A stretch of DNA of 64,000 nt from JAJEFO01 sp965214325 (lineage in GTDB: Bacteria > Pseudomonadota > Alphaproteobacteria > Rhodobacterales > Rhodobacteraceae): positions 3,720,001-3,784,000 of the forward strand of contig CBDCBG010000006.1 in NCBI GenBank assembly GCA_965214325.1, given 5' to 3'. The notes under the pieces are model-generated. The model was not told where the DNA came from. It was given only the letters and a program-made list of their open reading frames with translations, and made no database searches. Positions 9,023 through 18,365 of this stretch are shown piece after piece (the first letter of the stretch is position 1; every line of letters begins with the position of its first letter). A program made the translations under genes and the position numbers.

Positions 9023-10411
9023 ATGACTGACGACGCGAACAAGATGTGGGGCGGACGCTTTGATGCCGGTCCGGATGCGATCATGGAAGCAATCAACGCT
9101 TCTATCGGATTCGACCGGCGGTTGGCGCAACACGACATCGAGGGTTCGCTTGCCCACGCGGCGATGCTTGCCGCGACAGGCATCATCAACGATAGCGATG
9201 CCAAGGCGATCCGTGAAGGCCTGCTCACGGTGTTGTCAGAAATAGAGACCGGCACGTTTCGGTTTCAGGCCTCGCTTGAGGACATCCACATGAACATCGA
9301 ATCGCGCCTGCACGAATTGATCGGCGCGGCGGCGGGGCGGCTTCACACGGCGCGGAGCCGGAACGACCAGGTGGCGACCGACCTGCGGCTTTGGGTGCGG
9401 GACCAGTGCGATGCGGCGATTGCAGGCATCAGGGCGCTGCAGCGGGCGCTCGTTGACCAAGCCGAAGCTGGCGCGGACTGGGTGATGCCCGGGTTCACGC
9501 ATCTGCAATCGGCGCAGCCGGTTACGTGGGGCCATCACATGCTGGCATATGTCGAAATGCTGGAACGTGACGCTTCGAGGCTGGCTGACGCGCGGACACG
9601 GATGAACGAGAGTCCGCTTGGGGCCTGCGCCTTGGCAGGCACATCCTTTCCGATCGACAGGGCCGCAACGGCGCGCACGCTCGGCTTTGATCGGCCAATG
9701 GCGAACTCGCTGGATGCCGTGGCGGATCGGGATTTCGCGCTGGAATTCCTGGCGGTGAGCGCCATCGTGGCAATTCATCTCAGTCGCCTGGCCGAGGAAA
9801 TCGTGATCTGGTCGAGTGCGCAGTTCCGGTTCGTCACGCTTTCGGACCGCTTCTCGACCGGATCGTCGATCATGCCGCAGAAGAGGAACCCGGATGCGGC
9901 CGAGCTCGTGCGGGCAAAGACCGGTCGTGTCCTCGGGAGTGCCGTGGGCCTGTTTACCGTCATGAAGGGTCTCGCGCTGGCCTATTCCAAGGACCTGCAG
10001 GAAGACAAGGAGCAGGTCTTCGACGCGGCGGACTCGCTGATGCTGGTGCTGGCGGCGATGGAAGGCATGCTTCGGGACATGTCGGCCAATCCGGACGCAC
10101 TGAACGCCGCGGCCTCGTCGGGCTTCTCGACGTCCACCGATCTCGCCGACTGGCTGGTGCGGGAGGCGGGCCTGCCGTTTCGGGAGGCGCATCACGTGAC
10201 CGGCAGGATCGTGGCGATGGCGGAGGCCGAGAACACGAACCTGCAGGATCTGACGCTCGAACAGATGAAGTCGGTCCATGAAGCGATCACGGAACGGGTC
10301 CGTGGCGTGCTGGGAACGGACAACTCGGTTCGCAGCCGCTTGTCCTATGGCGGAACGGCACCCGAGCGAGTGCGCGAGCAGGTCGCGCTGTGGCAGGAGC
10401 GGCTGTCATGA
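9023..10411 (+). CDS. argH: Argininosuccinate lyase
   Basis: Last step of arginine synthesis: argininosuccinate to arginine and fumarate, in the cytoplasm. The 462-residue length is normal. The fumarase/aspartase signature GSSIMPQKRNPD spans 280-291, with the catalytic serine in the mobile loop (S281/S282), and the partner histidine is H160 in GFTHLQ. HTARSRNDQV (108-117) and the DIHMNIE segment are typical argininosuccinate-lyase substrate motifs. The ATG follows GGAGACC. The stop overlaps the start of a small lipoprotein gene by ATGA, and lysA lies further downstream on the same strand. Confidence 0.97.
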   Translation: MTDDANKMWGGRFDAGPDAIMEAINASIGFDRRLAQHDIEGSLAHAAMLAATGIINDSDAKAIREGLLTVLSEIETGTFRFQASLEDIHMNIESRLHELIGAAAGRLHTARSRNDQVATDLRLWVRDQCDAAIAGIRALQRALVDQAEAGADWVMPGFTHLQSAQPVTWGHHMLAYVEMLERDASRLADARTRMNESPLGACALAGTSFPIDRAATARTLGFDRPMANSLDAVADRDFALEFLAVSAIVAIHLSRLAEEIVIWSSAQFRFVTLSDRFSTGSSIMPQKRNPDAAELVRAKTGRVLGSAVGLFTVMKGLALAYSKDLQEDKEQVFDAADSLMLVLAAMEGMLRDMSANPDALNAAASSGFSTSTDLADWLVREAGLPFREAHHVTGRIVAMAEAENTNLQDLTLEQMKSVHEAITERVRGVLGTDNSVRSRLSYGGTAPERVREQVALWQERLS

Positions 10412-10545
10412 GCGGATGGGCATGGCCGGCGCTTCTCGTCGTGCTGGCGCTCGGCGGATGCGGCGTTGACGGTCCGCCCCACCCGCAGGGGCAGGGCGTC
10501 AACGTGTCGGGCGAGGCAAGGATCGGCATTGTCGGGAGGCTATGA
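10408..10545 (+). CDS. Small lipoprotein translationally coupled to argH
   Basis: A 45-residue ORF that starts in the ATGA overlap with argH. It has a short hydrophobic signal segment and a lipobox LALGGC, so Cys18 would be lipidated after signal peptidase II cleavage. The mature part is only 28 residues and ends SGEARIGIVGRL. I recall a similar argH-linked lipoprotein upstream of lysA in other Rhodobacterales, which supports it being real; the function is unknown. A short, coupled, lipobox-bearing frame between two amino-acid biosynthetic genes is unlikely to be chance. Confidence 0.72.
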   Translation: MSGWAWPALLVVLALGGCGVDGPPHPQGQGVNVSGEARIGIVGRL

Positions 10546-10595
10546 CGGGCACACGGCGCCAGGCGTTCCGACCAACCCGGGTCACTCCCTTTCGT

Positions 10596-11111
10596 TCAAG
10601 TTGGCCGAAGCGGCAGCATGGTTCCCCGATTCGCTGGTATTCGAGATTTTCGGGAATTCGGTCTCGCGGAACTCCACGGCGGATGAACCACGGCGTCCGA
10701 CCTGACTGAGTTGGCAATGAAGCAGTGCTCGTGGGCGGCATGATGGAGCCCGCGGGTCTTCCTGGGATCCGGGGCCGTTCCCGTCCAGACGGCCTCGGCA
10801 AGGAGCCCGACGCGGGAGATCCAAGGACGCGGCCTGCCTTCCATGTGACCGACGGCCGCATCGCGACAGGACGCTGCCTGCAACCCGGCCTGCCGCGCGA
10901 GATCCGGAAACCAGAGCATGTGGCAAGACGCGATTGCGGCCACAAGGGCTTCTTCCGGATCGACCGCCGCAGGGTCGGCAAAGGGGCGCGGGACCGAAAG
11001 CGGCGATGCCGAGGCGCGGACGACGGCGCCGCCGTCAAACGTCCAGTCATGGGCTCGGGCGTGGCGGCCAGATGCGCATGTCCAGCGGATCGTGGCGGCG
11101 TGCACGGGCAT
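10596..11111 (-). CDS. OsmC family protein
   Basis: An OsmC/Ohr-type protein, a family of thiol-dependent peroxidases. The segment SVPRPFADPAAVDPEEALVA, followed by a conserved cysteine within ASCHML, matches the helix carrying the first redox cysteine, and HEHCFIANSVRS matches the second-cysteine region near the C-terminus. The start is ATG 11111 (MPVHAATI), where OsmC homology begins; the frame is open further upstream but with unrelated sequence. The last 30 residues (after SVRSD) extend beyond the usual family end and are of low-complexity type, so the 3' end may have lost its original stop. It faces argH/lipoprotein convergently and lysA divergently. Confidence 0.72.
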   Translation of the reverse strand: MPVHAATIRWTCASGRHARAHDWTFDGGAVVRASASPLSVPRPFADPAAVDPEEALVAAIASCHMLWFPDLARQAGLQAASCRDAAVGHMEGRPRPWISRVGLLAEAVWTGTAPDPRKTRGLHHAAHEHCFIANSVRSDAVVHPPWSSARPNSRKSRIPANRGTMLPLRPT

Positions 11112-11265
11112 GGCTTGACTCTCTCGCCGGACTGCGCGGACGTCCAGCGGATTCCGGGCGCGAACGCTCGATTTGCGCATCTTTGAATCTGGCCGCGCTC
11201 CGGTCGAATGTTGCGCCGTGACGCGCATCTGTTATGACGCTTGGCCGGGTCTCAAGGAAATACGG

Positions 11266-12537
11266 ATGGATCATTTTCTTTATCGCGGCGGCGTCCTGCA
11301 TGCCGAGTGCGTGCCCATTCCCGAGGTTGCGGCGGAGGTGGAGACGCCGTTCTATGTCTATTCCACGGCGACCCTGGAACGGCATTACCGCCTGTTCGAC
11401 GAAGGCATGTCCGGGATGAACCACCTTGTCTGTTATGCCATGAAGGCGAATTCAAACCAGGCCGTGCTCACGGTAATGGCCCGACTGGGAGCGGGCGTCG
11501 ATGTCGTGTCAGGCGGCGAGTACCAAAGGGCTGTCGCAGCAGGCTTCCCGGGAGAGCGGATCGTCTTCTCCGGCGTGGGAAAGACAGCGGACGAAATGGA
11601 ACTGGCATTGTCCGGCGGCGTCAGGCAGATCAATGTCGAGAGCGAACCCGAATTGCGAAGGCTCTCCGAAGTTGCAGTTCGGCTTGGAGTGACCGCGCCG
11701 ATCGCCATTCGGATCAATCCCGGCGTGGATGCACGGACGCACGAGAAGATCGCGACAGGCAGGTCCGAGAACAAGTTCGGCATTCCGATCGACCGTGCGC
11801 GCGAGATCTATGCCGAGGCTGCCGGTCTGCCGGGCCTGGATGTGGCGGGCATCGACGTCCATATCGGCTCGCAGCTGACGGAACTTGGCCCTTACGAGCG
11901 AGCTTACGGGAAGGTGGCGGAACTCGCCCGCGTGCTGCGGTCCGATGGCCACGACATCCGGCGACTGGATCTTGGGGGCGGATTGGGGATTCCTTACGAG
12001 CGATCAAATGCCGCGCCGCCGCTTCCGGTCGATTATTGCGAAGTGGTCAGGCGCACCGTCGGGGACCTGGATTGCGAAATCGAGATCGAACCGGGGCGGC
12101 TGATTGCCGGGAATGCGGGGCTGCTGATTGCACGAGTCATTTATGTCAAGTCCGGCCAGGATCGCGAATTCGTGATTCTGGATGCGGCAATGAACGATCT
12201 GGTTCGCCCTGCAATGTACGGCGCCTATCACGACATCGTGCCCGTGGCCGAGCCCGTTCCGGGAACCGAGCGGGCAACATACGACGTCGTGGGTCCCGTT
12301 TGCGAAACAGGGGATACCTTCACGCGCGGACGGGCAATGCCGCCCGTCGCGGAGGGAGATCTCGTTGCGTTCCGCTCGGCAGGGGCCTACGGGGCGGTAA
12401 TGGCATCGGAATACAATTCCAGGCCACTGATTCCCGAGGTCTTGGTCAGCGGGAACCGGTTTGCGGTGGTCAGGCCACGGCCGGCAATTGACGAAATGAT
12501 CAATCGCGATATCATCCCGGCATGGCTCAAGGGGTAG
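11266..12537 (+). CDS. lysA: Diaminopimelate decarboxylase
   Basis: PLP-dependent decarboxylation of meso-diaminopimelate to L-lysine, the final lysine step. A 423-residue protein of the alanine-racemase-like barrel fold. The PLP lysine is K60 in CYAMKAN, the glycine-rich phosphate-binding segment is LDLGGGLGIPY, and the active-site cysteine contributed across the dimer is C356 in VCETGD. The start is ATG 11266 (MDHFLYRGG), the family start, just after AAGGAAATA. The 3' end overlaps the TIGR02302 gene by 16 bp, so the two are probably cotranscribed. Confidence 0.96.
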   Translation: MDHFLYRGGVLHAECVPIPEVAAEVETPFYVYSTATLERHYRLFDEGMSGMNHLVCYAMKANSNQAVLTVMARLGAGVDVVSGGEYQRAVAAGFPGERIVFSGVGKTADEMELALSGGVRQINVESEPELRRLSEVAVRLGVTAPIAIRINPGVDARTHEKIATGRSENKFGIPIDRAREIYAEAAGLPGLDVAGIDVHIGSQLTELGPYERAYGKVAELARVLRSDGHDIRRLDLGGGLGIPYERSNAAPPLPVDYCEVVRRTVGDLDCEIEIEPGRLIAGNAGLLIARVIYVKSGQDREFVILDAAMNDLVRPAMYGAYHDIVPVAEPVPGTERATYDVVGPVCETGDTFTRGRAMPPVAEGDLVAFRSAGAYGAVMASEYNSRPLIPEVLVSGNRFAVVRPRPAIDEMINRDIIPAWLKG

Positions 12538-15107
12538 GACGGTCCTGCCCCGAAAAGGAACCAGGATCCGTGACAGGTCGAGGCGAACTTCCTGCGGAGG
12601 TCGGGCGACGGCTCAGGTGGCCGCTTGCCCTGACCATGGCCGGCCTTTTTGCCGAACGTGTCGCGCGCGCGTTCTGGCCGTTCTGGACCGTGCTGCTCTC
12701 CGCGTGTTCCGCGTTGCTGCTCGGCATGCACGAGATCCTGCTGCTGGAAGTGACGTGGGCGCTCGGAATCCTGGTGGCGCTGGCAGCGCTGGCCACTTTC
12801 GGCATTGCCGTGCGCCGGTTCAGGTTCCCGAAGCGCAGGGAGGCGCTTGACCGGATTGATGCGGCCCTGCCGGGCCGACCGATCGCGGCCGTGGCCGACC
12901 GGCATGCAATTGGTGCAGGCGACGCCGGATCCGAGGCGATCTGGCAAACCCATGTCGGACGCATGACGGGACGCCTGGACGAGGCTCGGGCGGTTGAGCC
13001 GGACCTCAGGCTTTCCCGTTTTGACCTGTTCGGGCTTCGCTACGTCGCACTTCTCTTCATTACGGTCGGACTGTTGTTCGGGTCGTTCCTGAAGGTTGGC
13101 ACCTTGGGCGAGGTCATGCTTGACGAACAGGCGCTGGCCCTGGAGTCCTCCTGGGAGGGCTGGGTCGAGCCGCCCATCTATACCGGACGTCCAAATCTCT
13201 ATCTCAATGACATCAAGCAGACCCGGCTCGCGGTTCCCGAAGGCAGCCTGGTGACGGTCCGCCTTTATGGGGGCGTCGGTGACCTGACGCTGCACGAAAC
13301 CGTGTCGGGCCGGACCAAGGACGTGCCGTCGGCAAGCGACCCGTCGCAGAGCTTCAACGTCAACCGAAATGGCGAGATCAGGATCGACGGCCCGGGCGGC
13401 CGGGGATGGACCATGGAAGCCGAGGAGGATCTCGCGCCGGAAATCGAGTTCGCCGGGCCGGTTGCGCGCGGCGAGGGAGGGCGCATGGAGGCGCCCTTTG
13501 CCGCCCGGGACGACTATGGGGTCGTTGGCGGGCGGATCGAACTGACTCTCGACGAGGAGCAGGTTGACCGTCGATACGGGCTGGCGCTGGATCCCGAGCC
13601 GCGCGACCCGATCTTGCTGGAATTGCCGCTGACAATCGCTGGTGACCGGGTCGAGTTCATCGAGACCGTGATCGGCGACTTTTCGCGCCATCCGTGGGCC
13701 AATCAGCCTGTTCGTGCGCAACTGGCGGCGTTTGACGATGCCGGGCAGCAGGGGTTGTCCGAGCCGCAATCCGCGATCCTGCCGGGGCGGCGGTTCTTCG
13801 ATCCCCTTGCCAAGGCGATCATCGAGGGGCGGCGTGACGTCCTCTGGAACAGGGAGAACGCCGGGCGTGTGGCGCAGGTCCTTCGTTCCGTGTCCTACAA
13901 GCCGGAAGGCATCTTCCGCTCTGCAACGGACTTCATGAAGCTCCGGTTCATTGTCAGGCGCCTGGAGACGCGAGCTTCGCTGGGGGGACTGGACGATCCT
14001 TCCGTCGAGGAAATCCAGGAGGCGCTCTGGGACCTGGCGGTGCAGGTCGAGGAGGGCGATCTGTCGGACGCCCTGGCACGGCTGCGTCGGGCAGAAGAGC
14101 GGCTTGCCGAGGCGATCGAAAGCGGCGCAAGTGATGACGAGATCGCGGATCTGATGCAGGAATTTCGCGAGGCGATGCAGGACTACCTGCGTCAGCTTGC
14201 CGAGCAGCAGGGAGAAGGGCAGAACCAGCAGCTCGCCGAGGGCGAGACCATGGAGATTGGCCCCCAGGAACTGGACTCTCTCCTGGACCGGTTGCAGGAA
14301 CTGATGGAGCAAGGTCGCATGGAGGAGGCCGCGGAGCTCCTGGAGCAGTTGCGCAGGATGATGGAGAACAGCTTCGTTGCTCGCGGCCAGCCGTCGCCCG
14401 GACAGCAGGCCATGGAAGGTCTGGCCGAAACCCTGCGCGAGCAGCAAGGGTTGTCGGACGAGGCGTTTCGCGACTTGCAGGAGCAGCGTGGCGGCAGCGA
14501 CGCAGGCCGGTCCCTCGGCAACCTCGGGCGGGAAGGAAGCGACGGCGAAGGACTGCGTCACGGTCAGGGCGGGCAGCAGGGCCAGGGCGGGCAGCAGCAG
14601 GGGGATGGCGAGAGCAGCCTTGCAGACCGCCAGCGCGCGTTGCGTCAGGAGCTCAGCCGGCAGATGCAGAACCTGCCTGGCATCGGCACGCCTGAGGGGG
14701 ACACCGCCCGCGAATCGCTCGGGAGGGCCGGAGATGCAATGGATCTGGCGGAAGAGGATCTCCGGAACGAGGATTTCGCCGGTGCGCTGGACGACCAGGC
14801 CGACGCAATTGAGGCGTTGCGCGAAGGGATGCGCGATTTGGCCGATCAGATGGCGCAGCAAGGGCAGAATCAGGGCGGCCAGCAGAATGCCGGCAACGGC
14901 TGGAACAATCCCGGTGCCAACCGCGATCCCCTTGGGCGCGACGCAGGCGACGGGAGCGGGATTGGCACCGATGAGCATTTGCTGCAGGGCGACGATCTCC
15001 AGCGCAGGGCTCGCGAGATTCTGGACGAACTGCGTCGCCGCTCCGGAGAGATGGATCGCACGGAAGAGGAGCGTGACTACTTGAGGCGCTTGCTGGAACG
15101 GTTTTGA
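12522..15107 (+). CDS. TIGR02302 family membrane protein (DUF4175)
   Basis: An 861-residue alphaproteobacterial protein of unknown function. The N-terminus has two or three membrane helices (about residues 30-90) and another near 180 (YVALLFITVGLLFGSFL). A large predicted periplasmic part follows, and residues about 510-800 are rich in E, Q and R (LAEQQGEGQNQQLAEGETME and similar), looking like long charged helices with Q/G-rich linkers. Its start lies inside lysA. In related genomes it also follows lysA, and a cell-envelope role has been suggested by context only. No catalytic motif is visible. Confidence 0.88.
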   Translation: MAQGVGRSCPEKEPGSVTGRGELPAEVGRRLRWPLALTMAGLFAERVARAFWPFWTVLLSACSALLLGMHEILLLEVTWALGILVALAALATFGIAVRRFRFPKRREALDRIDAALPGRPIAAVADRHAIGAGDAGSEAIWQTHVGRMTGRLDEARAVEPDLRLSRFDLFGLRYVALLFITVGLLFGSFLKVGTLGEVMLDEQALALESSWEGWVEPPIYTGRPNLYLNDIKQTRLAVPEGSLVTVRLYGGVGDLTLHETVSGRTKDVPSASDPSQSFNVNRNGEIRIDGPGGRGWTMEAEEDLAPEIEFAGPVARGEGGRMEAPFAARDDYGVVGGRIELTLDEEQVDRRYGLALDPEPRDPILLELPLTIAGDRVEFIETVIGDFSRHPWANQPVRAQLAAFDDAGQQGLSEPQSAILPGRRFFDPLAKAIIEGRRDVLWNRENAGRVAQVLRSVSYKPEGIFRSATDFMKLRFIVRRLETRASLGGLDDPSVEEIQEALWDLAVQVEEGDLSDALARLRRAEERLAEAIESGASDDEIADLMQEFREAMQDYLRQLAEQQGEGQNQQLAEGETMEIGPQELDSLLDRLQELMEQGRMEEAAELLEQLRRMMENSFVARGQPSPGQQAMEGLAETLREQQGLSDEAFRDLQEQRGGSDAGRSLGNLGREGSDGEGLRHGQGGQQGQGGQQQGDGESSLADRQRALRQELSRQMQNLPGIGTPEGDTARESLGRAGDAMDLAEEDLRNEDFAGALDDQADAIEALREGMRDLADQMAQQGQNQGGQQNAGNGWNNPGANRDPLGRDAGDGSGIGTDEHLLQGDDLQRRAREILDELRRRSGEMDRTEEERDYLRRLLERF

Positions 15108-15236
15108 TCCCGACCGCGATCATGCGGCCTTCGGCGCGTGTGCGGTGAGGCTCGCCCGGGCATGCTTGCGCAGGCGGAACCGGACCTGTGCCTGCCGCCG
15201 TCAGCGGATGCGAGAGGCAGGACCCCATTTGCTGCA

Positions 15237-15899
15237 TTACCGGTCAAGCACTCTGTTCAGCCAGTCCAGGAACGCGTTCGCGGCTTCCAGATAGGATTGG
15301 AGCGGACCTTCGGTATTGGGATAGAATTGTGAAATCGCCGGCGCACGCAGGTAGATCGCGATCAGGAGTCCAGCCAAGGCCGCCGTCATGAACACCAGGA
15401 GAGCAACCGTCCAAATCCAGCCCCTGTTCCTTCGTGCCAAGGCTTTCCTGGCTGAGGCTTGCGAACGCTTGTTTGGAGCCGCATCGCCGGGTGCAGGGCG
15501 AATGTCGTCGGCAGGACCGTCCATGGATCCGGATTCCTGCGAACGCCGCAGCGAGAGCTCGCGTTCGGCTTCTTCCTTCAGGACTTGTAGCGCGGCACGG
15601 TCGACGGCGAGTGCACGTGTTGCTTCGAGGCTGTGCCTGCCGGCATCCGTGATTGCATGAGAATGGTCACCGGATCGCGGGTCTGGATCGTCCGTCCGGA
15701 TGCCATCCCCGTCCGTGCTTTCCGCCGATTCCTGCGCCAGGGTCACGGCTGCGTTCCCGGTCTTTGCATCCCGCGAGGGGCGCCGGGTTTCGAACCAGGC
15801 ATGCTCGCAGTCCGGGCACTCCAGGTCTTGGCCACTTTCCTGGATCAGGGCGCCTTCGATCTCGCATTCGGAACCGCAGTTGGGGCACGTCAGCCGCAT
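15237..15899 (-). CDS. MJ0042-type zinc-ribbon membrane protein
   Basis: A 220-residue protein. The N-terminus is a zinc ribbon with CPNC (5-8) and CPDC at about 33-36, of the MJ0042 class found at the front of many alphaproteobacterial envelope proteins. A charged linker follows, then one membrane helix (about 160-182, WTVALLVFMTAALAGLLIAI) and a 35-residue tail ending FLDWLNRVLDR. It converges on TIGR02302 and diverges from the PlsC gene. In related genomes this gene usually sits next to ftsEX; that pair is missing here. Function unknown. Confidence 0.82.
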   Translation of the reverse strand: MRLTCPNCGSECEIEGALIQESGQDLECPDCEHAWFETRRPSRDAKTGNAAVTLAQESAESTDGDGIRTDDPDPRSGDHSHAITDAGRHSLEATRALAVDRAALQVLKEEAERELSLRRSQESGSMDGPADDIRPAPGDAAPNKRSQASARKALARRNRGWIWTVALLVFMTAALAGLLIAIYLRAPAISQFYPNTEGPLQSYLEAANAFLDWLNRVLDR

Positions 15900-16535
15900 G
15901 AAAGGAGCTCCTGGATCAAAGAATCGAGCCGGTGCCGGATTCGCTTGGCCACGTTCGCCAATGGTTCAGCGCCGTTCCGTTTGGGAGGCCGCGAGCATTG
16001 TAGTATTGGCCTCAAGTGCACACAACTCCCGCCGCGACGGTGCCGACTGCGGGAATGATGCGCGGTTCCGCCGGCGGGGCATCTGCCCGGTCGCAGCGAA
16101 CTGTCAAGTCAGGCAATGTCGGAGGAATGGGCAATTCTCATCAGATTTCCGCGCTGGAAACACCGGTGCCCAGGCCGGGGAGGAAAGAGCGCACCCCTCG
16201 AGGCGCTTTCCCGGTCTGCAACGGATTGAGCTGTATCGGTTTGTTGGCGCGCACGGACTTTCCTGCCCCAGGCGCCGGCAATCCGGGCCGGATGCGGCCG
16301 AAGCCACTTTGGAGCGGTGCGTGGTCCGGCTCTCCGGGCGGGGAAGATGTCAACGAACAATCGACCGAAACGATCGCGTGGGAACAGGGCGTCGCACGCG
16401 GGAATCTGCAAGCGTCATTGCAGCCTGGTTCAGGCGGCGTCATCATGTACTCGACGCGGGTAGGCCGCATTGGTTCCGGAAGGGTGTGCGGGAACAATGC
16501 GGAACCGGCCCGGAATCGGGAACGGTGGTGCCAGC
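15900..16535. other. Gene-free stretch between zinc-ribbon gene and plsC
   Basis: Six hundred bases with no frame that shows recognisable protein character on either strand; the open frames are compositional. Rhodobacterales often carry ftsE and ftsX at this place, and I found no trace of their Walker or membrane motifs. Confidence 0.5.
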
Positions 16536-17258
16536 ATGATGTTGCAATGGACAAAGTCGCTTGCATTCGCGTGCCTCATTTATGCGGCGATGTTCGGATA
16601 CGCGATCCTCTTTTTCCCCTTGGCGATTTTCAGCCGGGAATGGGCATATCGCGCTTGCCACGCCTGGTGCGCCCTTGTCATCCAGACTGCGCGTCGGATG
16701 GTGGATCTCAAGGTTGAGATCAGGGGCGATCCGCCGGCTGGCGACGCATTGGTTGCCGCGAAGCACCAGTCCTTTTTCGACATCATCGTGATCTTCCATT
16801 CCGTTCACCGAGCAAGGTTCATCATGAAGCGCGAGTTGTTGTTCGCGCCCGTTCTCGGGCAGTACGCACTCCGCATCGGCTGCATCCCGGTTGTCCGCGG
16901 TCGACGGGGAGACGCGGTTCGCAAGATGCAGCGCGAGGTCGGCAGGAAAGGCTCGGACATGGGCCAATTGATCATCTATCCGCAGGGAACGCGCGTCGCG
17001 CCGGGTGCTTGGAAGCCCTACAAGGTTGGCACGGGTGTCCTTTATGAGCAGCTTGGCAAGCCCTGTGTCCCCGTGGCCACCAATGTCGGGTTTTTCTGGC
17101 CGAAACGAGATGTGCTTCGCCGGCCGGGCACGGCGGTGGTCGAGTTTCTTGATCCGATTCCGCCGGGACTGTCCGTAGCGGAATTCATGGAAGCGCTTGA
17201 AGAACGCGTCGAGGCCGGTTCCGACGCGCTTCTCGAAGAGGCACGGGAAGCAAGCTGA
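16536..17258 (+). CDS. Lysophospholipid (1-acylglycerol-3-phosphate) acyltransferase
   Basis: A PlsC-family enzyme that transfers an acyl chain to lysophosphatidate at the inner membrane. The 240-residue protein has an N-terminal membrane helix (about 8-31), the catalytic HX4D motif as H77-QSFF-D82, and the glycerol-phosphate-binding motif as YPQGTR (148-153), where the usual PEGTR glutamate is glutamine. IPVVRGR matches block IV (VPV). I placed the start at the first of two adjacent ATGs (16536); the ribosome site is weak. It is followed after 147 bp by accA, so lipid synthesis genes adjoin. Confidence 0.86.
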   Translation: MMLQWTKSLAFACLIYAAMFGYAILFFPLAIFSREWAYRACHAWCALVIQTARRMVDLKVEIRGDPPAGDALVAAKHQSFFDIIVIFHSVHRARFIMKRELLFAPVLGQYALRIGCIPVVRGRRGDAVRKMQREVGRKGSDMGQLIIYPQGTRVAPGAWKPYKVGTGVLYEQLGKPCVPVATNVGFFWPKRDVLRRPGTAVVEFLDPIPPGLSVAEFMEALEERVEAGSDALLEEAREAS

Positions 17259-17349
17259 AGCTGTAACGAGGGCGCCCTGTCGCAAACCTTGGGGCAGAGC
17301 GTGTCATTGTCTCAGTGAACGGGAAGACGCAATGACACGGACGTCGAAG

Positions 17350-17379
17350 CTTGCGGCTTGCGGCCCACGGACCCTATAT
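17350..17379 (+). promoter_or_regulatory. Predicted sigma-70 promoter of accA
   Basis: CTTGCG at 17350-17355 and CTATAT at 17374-17379 are separated by 18 bp. This is close to the alphaproteobacterial consensus CTTGAC-N17-CTATAT, with a perfect -10. Transcription would start near 17386, about 20 bases before the accA ATG. Confidence 0.58.
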
Positions 17380-17405
17380 TGACAAAGACCGAAAGGCAGG
17401 CGGGC

Positions 17406-18365
17406 ATGAACTATCTCGAGTTTGAAAAGCCTCTCGCGGAAATCGAAGGCAAGGCGGAAGAGTTGCGCGCGATGGCGCGCTCGAACGCCGAAATGGATAT
17501 CAAGAAGGAAGCGGATCAGCTGGATTCGAAGGCAAAGTCGCTTCTGGCCGATCTCTACAAGAACCTGTCCCCATGGCGAAAGTGCCAGGTCGCGCGCCAT
17601 CCCGACCGGCCCCATTGCACTGACTACATCGGGGCGCTGTTCACCGAATACACCCCACTGGCGGGCGACCGCAACTTTGCCGATGACCAGGCCGTGGTTG
17701 GCGGCCTGGCCCGACTGAACGACCGCCCCGTGATGGTGATCGGTCATGAGAAAGGCAAGAATACGCAGGCCCGCATAGAGCGCAATTTTGGCATGGCGCG
17801 TCCCGAGGGCTACCGGAAGGCCATACGGCTCATGGATCTCGCGGACCGGTTCAGCGTGCCCGTTGTGACCCTGATCGACACACCGGGTGCCTATCCCGGC
17901 AAGGGTGCGGAGGAGAGAGGCCAGTCCGAAGCCATTGCGCGGGCAACGGAAAAGTGCCTGAAGATCGGGGTCCCGCTCGCGAGCATGGTGATTGGCGAGG
18001 GTGGCTCTGGCGGGGCGGTGGCAATTGCGACCGCGAATCGCGTCGCGATGCTGGAGCATTCGGTCTATTCGGTGATTTCTCCCGAGGGTTGCGCGTCAAT
18101 TCTCTGGAAGGATGCCGACAAGATGCGGGAAGCGGCCGAAGCCCTTAGATTGACGGCTCAGGACCTGCACCGTCTAGGCGTGATCGACCAGATCGTCCGT
18201 GAACCCGTCGGCGGCGCGCATCGGAACATGGCGGCGACGATAAAGTCCGTGGGGAAATGCATCGAGAAATTCCTGGAGCAGCTTTCGGGGATGTCAAGCA
18301 AGAAGCTGGTCGAGGAGCGGCGTTCGAAGTTCCTGTCGATGGGGCAGGGCAGCCTGGCCGCGTAG
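17406..18365 (+). CDS. accA: Acetyl-CoA carboxylase carboxyltransferase subunit alpha
   Basis: With AccD this subunit moves the carboxyl group from biotin on AccB to acetyl-CoA, making malonyl-CoA for fatty acids. The 319-residue length is normal for the family. Diagnostic blocks are MARPEGYRKAIRLMDLADRF, the oxyanion-hole stretch DTPGAYPGKGAEERGQSEAI and GEGGSGGAVAIATANRV. The family start is ATG 17406 (MNYLEFEKP); the open frame reaches upstream across the promoter and should not be used. It is monocistronic as far as can be seen, with a clear promoter just upstream. Confidence 0.97.
   Translation: MNYLEFEKPLAEIEGKAEELRAMARSNAEMDIKKEADQLDSKAKSLLADLYKNLSPWRKCQVARHPDRPHCTDYIGALFTEYTPLAGDRNFADDQAVVGGLARLNDRPVMVIGHEKGKNTQARIERNFGMARPEGYRKAIRLMDLADRFSVPVVTLIDTPGAYPGKGAEERGQSEAIARATEKCLKIGVPLASMVIGEGGSGGAVAIATANRVAMLEHSVYSVISPEGCASILWKDADKMREAAEALRLTAQDLHRLGVIDQIVREPVGGAHRNMAATIKSVGKCIEKFLEQLSGMSSKKLVEERRSKFLSMGQGSLAA

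Noticed and set aside
12387..14978. An 863-codon minus-strand open frame
   Set aside because: It is entirely antisense to the TIGR02302 gene, a side effect of high G+C, with no recognisable domain.
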